Origin: Acidobacteriota bacterium
Lineage (GTDB): Bacteria; Acidobacteriota; UBA4820; DSQY01
Assembly (NCBI GenBank): GCA_021778515.1
Contig: JAJYCJ010000006.1
Coordinates: 1 to 63,124 of the forward strand
Direction: 5' to 3'
Length of the DNA stretch: 63,124 nt
Shown here: positions 1 through 10,600 of the stretch, piece by piece
Layout: each line of letters starts with the position of its first letter
Position numbering within the stretch: the first letter of the stretch is position 1
Translations under genes and position numbers: made by a program
Notes under the pieces: generated by a model
Databases searched by the model: none
Told to the model about the DNA's origin: nothing
The model's input: only the letters and a program-made list of their open reading frames with translations

Positions 1-140
1 CTTCCGCGTCCCCGGGCATCGTCCCAACCTTCATGTCCTCTCGCTCATCCATTTCGATCTCCTCGGACAGCTCCAGTAAACCCTACTTCGTGTCCAAAGA
101 AATCAGGGGCGCATCACTCTTCCGCGCGATGGCCAGGGCC

Positions 141-176
141 CTGCCCCGGCCCACCCAGACGGGCGGGCCGGGGCAG
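141..176 (-). terminator. GC-rich hairpin after the first gene
   Basis: Perfect 12-bp arms (CTGCCCCGGCCC at 141-152 and its complement at 165-176) lie just past the stop of the leftward gene at 201. There is no T-run after the hairpin, so it is a possible terminator or processing hairpin rather than a classical intrinsic terminator. I see no supportable gene in positions 1-140. Confidence 0.35.
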
Positions 177-200
177 AGAGTGGGGTGGAACAAGCAGGGG

Positions 201-764
201 TTAGGGCTGGTGGCTCTGGGGGGCGAGGGCCTGGGTCACGTCCTGGAGAATGGACTGCTCCTCCGGGACGGCCGCGGCGGAGGCCTTCTGCTGGAGGAGG
301 ACCACCTTCACACCCGCGCCTTTCCCAATGTGGGACCCCGAGGCCGGATCGGCCTGGATGTGCATCGTCATCCGCTTGCCGTGATAGGTGCCCGCCGGCA
401 GCGTCAGGGTCACCACGCTCGTGGCCGCCGTCGTCCCATCGGGGAAGCTCACCGTCACCGGGTCAAAGGCCGCCGACAGCGCCGCCTTCCCCTTCCCGGA
501 CAGGGTGGCCACCACGGGATAGCTCACCTTCTTGCCGCCCGGGGCCGTCATCGAGGCCTGGAAGCTGAAGGTGCCCCCGGCATCGAGAGAGGGAACCGTG
601 AAGATCACCACCACGAGCCCCGACCCCTTCTGGGTCACCGTCGCGGTGGGATTCGTGGTGGAGGCAGCGACCGAGTACTTTATGGCGTGCCCCGCCGCCA
701 AGAGCCCCGTCGGCACCAGCGCCACCACGGCCAGAACGAACAGCAGAGAAACCCATTTCTTCAT
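201..764 (-). CDS. small secreted protein of unknown function
   Basis: The start is set at MKKWVSLL (764) because GAGGAGG sits 6-7 nt upstream; a longer reading from 788 would carry no useful ribosome site. Residues 1-23 form a typical Sec signal peptide (basic KK, then a Leu/Val-rich core ending at LLAAG). The remaining roughly 165 residues are rich in Ser, Thr, Val and Gly in an alternating beta-strand-like pattern, with no cysteines in the mature part and no catalytic motif I recognise. It is probably a periplasmic or surface beta-sandwich protein. I cannot assign a family. It is transcribed in the same direction as the large RHS protein gene upstream, but about 360 nt separate it from the small membrane protein gene, so co-transcription is uncertain. 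Confidence 0.75.
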   Translation of the reverse strand: MKKWVSLLFVLAVVALVPTGLLAAGHAIKYSVAASTTNPTATVTQKGSGLVVVIFTVPSLDAGGTFSFQASMTAPGGKKVSYPVVATLSGKGKAALSAAFDPVTVSFPDGTTAATSVVTLTLPAGTYHGKRMTMHIQADPASGSHIGKGAGVKVVLLQQKASAAAVPEEQSILQDVTQALAPQSHQP

Positions 765-1123
765 GACAACCTCCTCAACACAACTCACTCACACCAGCCG
801 GGCAGCCCCCCTGGCTGCCCACGGACTGGAAGGATGCACTTTGCCCCGCGAAGAACCACCCCTAGCCAGACCCTCCAGAACACCGGCGACACCACCCCCT
901 TCACCCAGCGAGAACCCCCGAGCCGGCCAACCCCCGCCTCCACCACGGACCCGCGCCGGAGGCCGTGAGCCGGGGCGAACTGACACCCTTGCGGAGACCA
1001 GAGGAGGCAACTTGATGCCACTGCGTCTGACGCCCTGCGCGTCGCTCCGCCTGAAGACAGCGCGGTTAACTCCTTATGCCGGTTTTCTGTTCCATTGCTA
1101 CCATTCCCCCATGTTCGGCCCGC
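765..1123. other. intergenic, no gene seen
   Basis: This 359-nt gap between two leftward genes holds no open frame with protein-like composition on either strand. I see no convincing sigma70 promoter or structured RNA in it. Confidence 0.5.
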
Positions 1124-1621
1124 TCAAGAGAGTCCGGCTTCGCTGAGCGCATCGTGCAGCTCCTCCTTGAACTTCTGAAACTCCGGCACATCCTTCAGCG
1201 CCCAGTCTGCCGCCTCAAGCAACTGCTGGCTTCGAGTGAGATGATCCCGTTTCTTCCTCTTCTTCCACGCCCCCAAAGCTTTCTGCGCCCGTTCGTAGCT
1301 CCCGATCGCACGGAAGTACGGACGGAAGGCCTCCGCATTCCTGCCGAAGCGTGAGAACTTGAAGAAGAGGGCGAGAAAGCCCAGGAATATCAAGGGCATT
1401 CCCTGCGGCTCGGTGAAAAAGCGGAGTGGCTTGGGCCACGACGAGAAGTTATAGCGGACTTGTACTTGTAGAATGGTCCCAAGGATTACGCCACCAATCA
1501 CCGCAAGTATCATAAGTGCACCGCCCAGGGTGTTCACTCGGCGCAAGTACGCTTGCTTCTCATGGAGTTCTTCATCGGTCGCCGGATGCCATTGGGGCAT
1601 TTCAGGCCACTGCCACGTCAT
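1124..1621 (-). CDS. small two-helix membrane protein, candidate immunity protein
   Basis: The start is set at MTWQWPEM (1621), whose ATG overlaps the TGA of the giant RHS protein in an ATGA junction, so translation is probably coupled; the longer frame to 1651 runs into that gene. The product has 165 residues. A soluble N-terminal stretch (about 1-34) is followed by a hydrophobic helix with Gly/Ile/Leu-rich core (about 35-55), a short loop with aromatic residues, a second helix (about 77-90) and a basic, amphipathic C-terminal half with a KKRKKR cluster. No family is recognised. A short gene placed directly and translationally coupled after an RHS toxin-like gene is the usual position of an immunity gene, and a membrane location would suit protection from a membrane-acting toxin. 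That role is inference from context only. Confidence 0.6.
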   Translation of the reverse strand: MTWQWPEMPQWHPATDEELHEKQAYLRRVNTLGGALMILAVIGGVILGTILQVQVRYNFSSWPKPLRFFTEPQGMPLIFLGFLALFFKFSRFGRNAEAFRPYFRAIGSYERAQKALGAWKKRKKRDHLTRSQQLLEAADWALKDVPEFQKFKEELHDALSEAGLS

Positions 1622-4600
1622 GGTGTAAACCCGCCTTGTTCGAACATCCAAAGCTCGCTATTGCCGATGGCCTCATTGGCAGCGTCCGGCATCCACATGC
1701 GAAAGCCCGCTCCTACCGCCCAGCCCAACCCGAAGGCCCCGGGGGCAAAGCCTGTAGTACCTAGCAATCCTACCTCACCGAGGGTAGCTCCACCCCCCTC
1801 CAGCAACATCGTCAGGCCTGTCGAGGTCGCGCCCCCCGCTCCGTGCTCCCACGCCGCGGCGCTTCCCGCGTTGCCCCACAGGTCGGAGGTCACATAGCTT
1901 CCCGCCGACCACAGGCCGTAGGCGGCCCCGGCCACCGGAGCCCCATAGGACAGAGCGTTGCGGGCGTCCATCCCCAGCGGCGTCATGCCGGAGTTGACCA
2001 CCGCCGAGGCAAGGGGGCCGCCATACTCCATGGCCATGGGCGCATGGCTCAGCCAGTGCTCCAACCCCACTTCGGCTGCTGCACTGCCCGCGCCGGCCAG
2101 GATCGCATTCATATCCCCCGTAAACTCCCACCCGCTCGAGGAGGAACCTCCCGTATTCGCGTAGAGGCTCGCTTGAATCTCCCCATTCGAGTAGCTGGAG
2201 GTTCCGGTCGTCTCTACGTATGTAAAGCCCAACTGCGACATGCTTAGAGAATCGCTAAGCCCAGAATTCACGCATGCCTGTAGCCACGAGTCTCCTTGGC
2301 CGTACATCTGCACCGCTGCCTGAAGGGGGTCGATGGAGATGTCCTGCCAAATCGTGGAATCCAAGTAGTTATCCTCCGTCTCCATCGGTACCGCCACGGG
2401 CGGCCTGGGCCCGAAGTGCCCCGTCGGGTCCGCGAAGACGACGGGGTTTCCCTCCACGTAGCTGTACAGGTTCCAGCTCTGCGGATCGGCCGGGTTGCCT
2501 ACCACGTCGTCCGGGCTGTAAAATCGCTCCATCAAGGCCCCGTAGAAGCGGTAGTGCATGTCGTCCATCGTGTCCGTCCCGTTCCCCGTGAGATCGTCCC
2601 TCTCCTGCCCCGCGTAGTGGATCAGCGCGTACGCGCTCTGTGTCGGCGGCGGCATCTCCTGCCCGTACGGCTCGTAGTCGTGCTCCTCCACGATCGCCCC
2701 CGCCGCATTCGCCACCACCCGCACGCTCCCCACCTGGTCCCACACATAATAGTACACCGTCTCGTTGGCCAGCGCGGCCTCCGGTTGGGCGGCCCCCTCC
2801 GGGGCTGCTTCGCCGGCCATGCTGCCGCTCTGGCCCTGCTCCAAGCCATCGCACCCCTCGCCCCGCCCGAACGGGCTTGGGCCGGGGCCCCCATCGGCTT
2901 GCACCCCGAAGGACTCCCCCCCGGCGGTCCTCTCCCCGCTCGGCACGGCGCGAGCTCCCGCCTGCCGCCCGACCTCTCCCGGTCCACCCGGCCGCGCTAG
3001 GCTTGCTACCTGCGAGCCCGTGGTGACGGTGAGCGCGGTGTCGTCCAGGATGAACGCCGTCCCGTACGCGTCGGAGTTGGTGACGGCCCTGAACCGGATC
3101 TGCACCGCCTGACCCAGCAGAGAAGAGACACTGATGGTCGCCTGCTCCTGTCTCCACCCCCCCGCGTTCACGTTGCTCAAGGTCACGGGCGTTTGCAGGA
3201 CCGTGCCACCGGTCGTCAGAACTTCGACGTACAGGTAGTCCTTCGCCGTGGTCCCCGCCTCCTGCGTGTAGATCGCCACCCAGAAGCTCAGCGTGGCCGA
3301 GGTGGCCGTCGCGGGGATCGTCACCGTCTGCTTCACCACATCCGTCTGCCCGCTGTAGTAGCCCCCGTTGATCCCCCCGCCCAGGATCGCCATGTAGTAC
3401 CCCGAATGCGGCGTCGTCTGCGCCGTCGTGGTCGTGACCACCATGTGGCTGTTAGGACTGGTGTTGATCGTCCAGCCGCTGGTGCCCGATTCGAAGCCCG
3501 GGTTCTGCAAGAGCTGCTGCGCCGTGGATGTCGCCGTGAAGTTGATGTTGGTTTGGCTCGCCCCGCTGATCGTGACGGAGGTGTTCGCCGGCGAGAAGGT
3601 GTAGCCGCTCAGGCTCGGCGTCACCGTGTAGCTCCCATTCGCTAGGCCGGTGAAGCTGTAGGTCCCCCCGGTGCCCGTCGTGGTGCCCGCCGTGGCCGTG
3701 CCCGTGAGGCTGATGGCCACTCCGGAGGTGACGGCCCCGCCCACCGTCCCGGAAATCGTGTAGGTGGTCACCGCCGAGAACGAGGCGGTGATCGTGTGAT
3801 TGGCCGTCACGTTGCTGAAGGTGTAGCTGGCGATGGCGCCCTGGTTCGTCCCGTCCACCACCACCGAGGCGATCTGGTAGCCACTGTTGGCCCCGATGGT
3901 AAACGTCTGACTCCCTCCGGAGGACACCGAAACCGAACCGCTCGGGCTGATCGTGCCGCCCGTCCCCGCCGAGGCGGTGATCGTATAGCTGCCACCCGCT
4001 GCCGTCGCCGTGAAGTTCACCCCGCTCTGGTTGGTGCCGTTGATGGTCACGGAGGTGCTCGACGGCGTGAAGGTGTAGCCGGACAGGTTCGGCGTCACCG
4101 TGTAGGTGCCGTTCACTAGGCCGGAGATTGTGTAGGCGCCCGTGCTGCTCGTTGTTCCAGAGCCGGCGCCGGCGGTCACCCTCACGCCCGAGAGGCCCGC
4201 GCCGCTCAGCGTCACCGTCCCGGAGATGCTGTACGTGGCCACCGCCGAGTACGAGGCGGTGATCGTGTGATTGGCCGTCACGTTGCTGAAGGTGTAGCTG
4301 GCGATGGCGCCCTGGTTCGTCCCGTCCACCACCACCGAGGCGATCTGGTAGCCGCTGTTGGCCCCGATGGTAAACGTCTGACTCCCTCCGGAGGACACCG
4401 AAACCGAACCGCTCGGGCTGATCGTGCCGCCCGTCCCCGCCGAGGCGGTGATCGTATGGCTGCCACCGGCCGCCGTGGCCGTGAAGTTGACGCCCGTCAC
4501 GTTCCCGCCGCTCACCGTCTCGGAAGCGCTGGCCGGGGAGAAGGTGTAGCCCGAAAGGCTCGGCGTCACCGTGTAGCTCCCGTTCGCTAGGCCGCCGATC

Positions 4601-7600
4601 GTGTAGGACCCGTCGCTTCCCGTGGTGCCCGTGGAGCCAGCCTCGGGCAGGCGGACCTTTCCCGCGAGTGCGTGCTCCACAATCAGGCCGCTCCGCCCTG
4701 GCGCCAAGGCCGGCTGGGGCTCGCGAGCCCCTGTCCGGCCCGCCCCGCGCACCGCCCCCTGCCCCTGCGGTACCGCGGTGAACTCCTGCTGCGTTCTGTG
4801 CTGCGAGTCGCACGGCCGGCCCCCCGACGGCGTGAAGTTGTACCCTGGCATCGAGGGCACGATCGTCCCTTCCACGCCGGCCCCGTTCCCGCTCCCGCCT
4901 CCCGGCGGCTGCAAGATGTACAACCCCGTCGCATCCGTTGAAGCCGAGGCGTTCGCCGCGCTCACCGACACCCCGGCAACCGGCGTCCCGTCCGTCAGCG
5001 CTACCGTCCCCGACGAGCACTTCCTGCAGACGGAGCCGAAGAAGTTCACCGTCACACTGGACCCGTTGATCGTCGTCGTCTTTGGGTTCTTGAGGTACGT
5101 GATCACAATGCCGGTCGGCTGCCCAGCCGTCACCGTGTACGAGCCGTTGCCCAGCCCCGTGAAGCTGTAGGCCCCGCCGTTCGTGGTGGTGCTGCCCGAG
5201 GCCGCCCCCGACAGCGTCACCGGTATCCCTGACGGGCTCGGCATCCCATTGATCGTGAACTTCCCCGAAATGCTGTACGCCCCACCGGCCTTCGCCGCCG
5301 TAAAGTTCACCCCCGTCACGTTCACCCCGTTCACCGTCTCGGAGGCACTGGCCGGGGAGAAGGTATAGCCCGACAGGCTCGGCGTTACCGTGTAGGTCCC
5401 GTTCGCCAAGCCGGAGATCGCGTAGGCGCCCGAGCTGGTCGTCTGCGCCGAAGCTGAACCCGCTGTAACCGTTACCCCCGAAAGGCCCGAGCCGTTGTAG
5501 GTGATCGTCCCGGAGATCGTGTAGGTGCCCCCCGCAACCGCCGAGACCGTCACCCCCTGAAGGCCCGAGCCGTTCAGCGTCACCGCGCCGGCGATGCTGT
5601 AGGTGGCCGCCATCACCGTCACCGTGAAGGACTGGCTCGCCGTGTGGCTCGCGCCGTCTGTCACCGTGCACGAGGCCGGGTAGCTGCCGGCGGCCAGGTA
5701 GTTGTACGTCCCCGAACTGGCCGCCGAACTCCCTCCATCCCCGAAGCTCCACGAGTAGCTGTATGGGGCCGTACCCCCGGAAGCGCTGGCCGAGTAGGTC
5801 ACGTTCAGCGGCGCACTCCCGCTGAGGGGGGTGATGCTGGCCGTGACGCTGAGTGAGGAGGGAGCCGAGACGCTGATGGTCTGAGCCGAACTCGCACTGG
5901 CTTGGGGGTTGGCGGAGTCCGTCACCGTGAGCGCCGCTGTGTAGGTCCCGGCCGCGGTGTAGGTGTGGGTCGCCGAGGCGCCGCTCCCCGTGGCACCATC
6001 TCCGAAGGCCCAGGCGTAGGTATAGGGCGGGGTCCCACCCGTCGCGGATCCAGTAAACACCACCGTCAGGGGTGCCCGGCCAGACACCGGCGAGGCCGAG
6101 GCGCTGGCCGCCAGCGCCGTGGTGGCCGTGGCCGTGAAGGTCACCCCCGTCACGTTCGCTCCGTTCACCGTCTCGGAGGCGCTCGCCGGTGAGAAGGTGT
6201 AGCCGCTCAGGACCGGCGTCACCGTGTAGGTCCCGTTGGCCAGGCCGCTGATCGTGTAGGCCCCCGAGCTGTTCGTCGTTCCCGTGGCGGATCCCGCGGT
6301 CACCGTCACCCCGGAGAGTCCCGAGCCGTTCAGCGTCACCGTGCCGGAGATGGAGTACGCGCCGCCAGTGCCTCCCACGCCCCCCTCTTCGGAAGTCGCA
6401 AGGTGGCCGCCGATATAGAGGAAGGCCTTGGCGTTGCTCTGGGAGGGGTTGGTGACGGACGGGAAGTTCTCCTGGAGGCGGACCTGCGAACCGGCGCGGA
6501 AGAAATAGGTGACCCCCGCGCCGTTTCCCACGGCGACCCGCTCGCCCGCGGCATCATAGTGGTACGCCAATGGTGTGCCTCCGCCTGGGGGAGTCACGGC
6601 CACAATACAGTTGAGCGGGTCGTAGGCAAGCGCATTCACCCCGTCATTGGTCATGTTGCCTGGGGCGGTTCCGCCGCCACCGTAGACCGGTGTGTGGGTC
6701 TGGCTTCCCGTGCCGGAATTGGCCGTGAAAGAGGTGAGGCGGTTGGTGGAGGTATCTGGGGTAAACGTGAGGTTGGGCAGGGAGGCGCTCGGCGAAGAGA
6801 CGGTTCGCCCCCTGAGGTTCCCGAAATCATCGAAGGAGTACTGAAACGAGACGGGCGTTCCTGTCCCGTGCGGGTGGTACACCGTGGCCTGCTGGAGCCG
6901 GCCAAGGGGGTCGTAGCCGAACGTATCCGCTCCTTCTGCGATCACGTCTCCGATACCGTCGTACTGATAGTTTCCAGAATCCCATAACGGTTCGGTGATG
7001 GTCCCGGTCCCCGTTCCCCAAGTAATGTCCGAAAGCCGCCCAGTTTGCGCATCTTCCGAAAACTGCGTGGAGGTACCGTTTGCAAAGCTCAAAGTGTCCA
7101 CTGCGCCGGAGGGCCAGTAGGTAATACCCGTGATACCGGGACCGTCGGAAAACACTTTGGCCACAGGCAGGCCATAGTTGTAGCTAATGTTGGTAGAGAC
7201 GCTCACAGCGCTGCCGCGCACATCGGTCTCCTGCGTCACCTCGCCCTGCGTATCGTAGGTGAGCGAGGCGGTGTAGCCTGCCGTTGGAAGGCCGGAGAGA
7301 TTCAACAAGAGACTCGCTTGGCTCAGGCGGCCGCTCATTCCATTGTAGGTCCAGGATTCCTCTATCTGGCCGTTCTCCGAATCGGCGCGCGTCAACCGGC
7401 CATTCGACTCACCGTGGCCCGGCTCATCGTAGAACCACTGCCGCCAGATTTGCCCTCCTTCGCTCAAGGTGATCGCCCGCCCCCGGGAGTCGTATTCGCT
7501 GGTGTAAATTCGGCCGGCGGCATCTTCAAATTGAATCAGATGGCCTCCAGCGTCGTACTGCACGTACAGAAGCGTTCCTTTTTCCGGCAGCGCGGCCTGC

Positions 7601-10600
7601 CTGAGGAGCCCCAAGGCGTCGTAGGTGAACGTTCTGTTCGCCTGATGCACCGTTCCGCTCGAGCTGGCCAGCGCAACCTGGGTGAGGTGGTTGAGACCAT
7701 CGTAGGTGTACGTTGCTTGGGCGCCGGTGCTCGGGCTTACGCTCAGCAGGCGGCCGAGTGCATCCCGGACGTACGTCGTGGTACCACTCAAGCCAGAACC
7801 GGAGCCCGGCGCCGCATTGATATCGTTGATCGTAACCTGCGTCGTGGGCCCTTGTGCTGCAATCTCGGGATAGGCAACATCTCGGTGAGAACCATCAGGA
7901 CCGAGCACCTCGGAGATTCGGTAGAAGGGATCCAGCGTGCCTTGGAACGGCTGCGCCCCGGTCGCCCCGGCGAAGGGGGTGGTCCACGTTCCATACCCCT
8001 CTCCAGAGGCATTGGCCGGTGCAGCCATACCGAAAGTGCTGCCCGTCTCCACCAGGCCCGAAATGGTGGGATTGAGTGTCGTGGTCACCGATCCGTAGGC
8101 GTACGGCAGGGATTGAAATACCGCTGCACCCCATGGAGCGTACAGGGTGATCTTCTCCGACCACGTGTATCCGCTTCCCGATGCGGGGGGCATAACCGTA
8201 TCTGTTCGCCAGGGGCGCCCCAGATCATCGAGAGTCGTCACGCTATACAGGTCCGTATTGGAAGGCAAAGGAGTGCTGCTTCCTGGGCTCAATTCCGGGT
8301 TGGCCCCGCTCCCCTTGTAACGCTCAATCGTGTTCGGATTCGGGTAGGCGATTTGGGTCGGCGCCTCGCTTCCCCAGGGGCCTGGAGGAGGGGTAACACG
8401 GGTTATGCGGCCAATTGCATCGTATTGGAAACTCGTGGCGAGCTGGTTAGGGTCGGCCTGCGAAAGGATACGGCTGGTCGAGGAGTCGATGGTGCGTGTG
8501 AAGTCATTATACCCATACTCTGGATGCGTGGGATCCGCGGTGTTCACCGTCCGCCATTCGCTGTGGACTACACCGCTTTCCCAGGCAAAATTCTGGGTGT
8601 ACCCATGGCCTGCGTCTCCGCCCTGGAATTGCTCTGATTCAAGGTTCCCCAGATCGTTCGGGTCGGTTGTATAGGTAAAGGCCTGCGCTTGGTCTCCGCC
8701 CCCCGGTTGGACGGGATTTGGAAAGTCGAGATTCGTGAAATCGAACACGAAGCTTGCTTGCACCTGCTCGTAGCTCGTGTGGCTGCTCGGAAGGCCGAGG
8801 GAGGACGAGGAGTCGTACGTCCATTGTTCTGCCTTGAACTGCCCATTGAAGGTTTGCTGCCCAGACACCGGGGGATCCGTAAGCTCGGAGTCGCTCTCCG
8901 AAGACACGCCAGACAGGGCGGCAGTGGCCGTCCCGGTGTCTTGCTGCACGACCCGGTCCAGCTGGTACACCGTGGTCCGGGGATCGGTCCCGCTAGCCGC
9001 CAGATCCGGCGTGGTGTTCTCAAGGGTCATGGCCCGGCAGGCCACCTCAACTGGGGTTTGGGCAGGCAGGCCCGTCCCTGTCGTCTGGCTGAATAGATAG
9101 GTACCGAAGCCGTTCCATCCCAAGGAACTAGTGTCCCGGGACCATAACTGCTCGCTGCCGTTGTATTGCCCCTCAAATACTTCTCGCACGCGCGGGTTGC
9201 CTTGTTGGATGGGCGTGGGCGGATTCTGGCTGTCGTCGTAACAGAGGTGCACGTCTCCCTGCCCCTGGGCGTTATCACCATGCGAGTAGTACTTGTCCAC
9301 CCGGTACACGCAGCCCGTCATTTGAGGGCTGGAGGTGCTATAGACCGTACCTGGGGCCAGGAGAAGGTCGTGGAGTTCCTTTCCTGCCCTCAATCCCCCG
9401 TTTCCATCGGTGATGTAATGAACTTCAATCCGTCCCATGGGATCGGTCACGGGGATGGGCCTCGTCTCGGCGGTGTCGTTTAGATATGTGTTTTCGGTCT
9501 GGTTGTGGTCAAAGGTCCATACCAGGACGTTACTGGCCGTCCCGCTGATCCGCCCCGTTGGATCCACGGGATGCAGGGTCAGCGTGCGGGTGGCCACATC
9601 GTCATCCTCAATCAGTGAAATCTCTCCGGGCGGCAGCGAGGAGGCATAGATATACGATGAAACGGCCCCCGTCGGATAGGTAATGCTCGTCAGGTGGGTA
9701 TCGACAGGAGGTATACCCGAAGCATACGCATAGCTCGTCCGTTGTCCCACTGCATCGGTGACTTGCGTTAGCTCGGGATACTCCGAATGGCCATCCTGAA
9801 AGGAGACCATGCTGTACGAATAGACTTCGGACGTCCCACCCGCTGAGATGGACAGCAACATAAATGGCTGTCCAGCTTCTGAACCATAGTCGAACACAAC
9901 TTGCCGGCCAAACTCGTCCGTGATGGCGGCTATGGCACCCCCGAAGGGCTGGGCCGGTGGATTGAAGGCCTCATAGCCTATCGCGATCTTGTTCCCAGCA
10001 CGGTCGTCGATTTCCGTAACGTACCAGCCGTTGCTGAACTTGTTGGACACAGCGTTGTTGCTGATTTGCGGCGCAATGTACCCATTGGAGGCGGTTGCCC
10101 CTGCCACCAGGATCATGCCGTTGGGATAATAAATGAACCAGAGGTTGTTGTTAGGATCGGAGGTGTTGGCTATATTGTCGTAGTAATAGGCCCGGATGTA
10201 GGAGCTGTCGTCCGTGTAGTACCAGCCCGCATGGGGCGGATCGGTAGCGGATATGTTCTGACAATAGGGACTGCTTCCATAGTATAACCGGTGCTCCGCT
10301 CCAGTATGGTCCATGAAGAAAAAGAATTCTCGGACAAAAAGCCCCTGTCCGGAGGGATCCGCCAAACCCCGCTCAAACACCCGGCCATAGGACAATGTCC
10401 ATCCCATACCAACCGGACCGTACGGCAAATCGGCAGACTGTAGGCTATTGGAGTACGCCGCTTCGCTCACTTTGCTGTTGTAATAGAAAGTCGGGCTTAG
10501 GCTCGCCCCTAGATTTTGCGGCAGCGGGACGCCAAAGGAGTGGCTCACCACGAGTGTCCCATTCGCGATGTTGATCTCCTCGCCGTGTCCAAAGTCCTGA

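Noticed and set aside
3452-5752. 766-residue frame inside the RHS gene in another frame
   Set aside because: It arises because the DNA repeats keep all frames open; the text (HDHRLGGDGRHDQPERFG and similar) is a frame-shifted image of the repeats.
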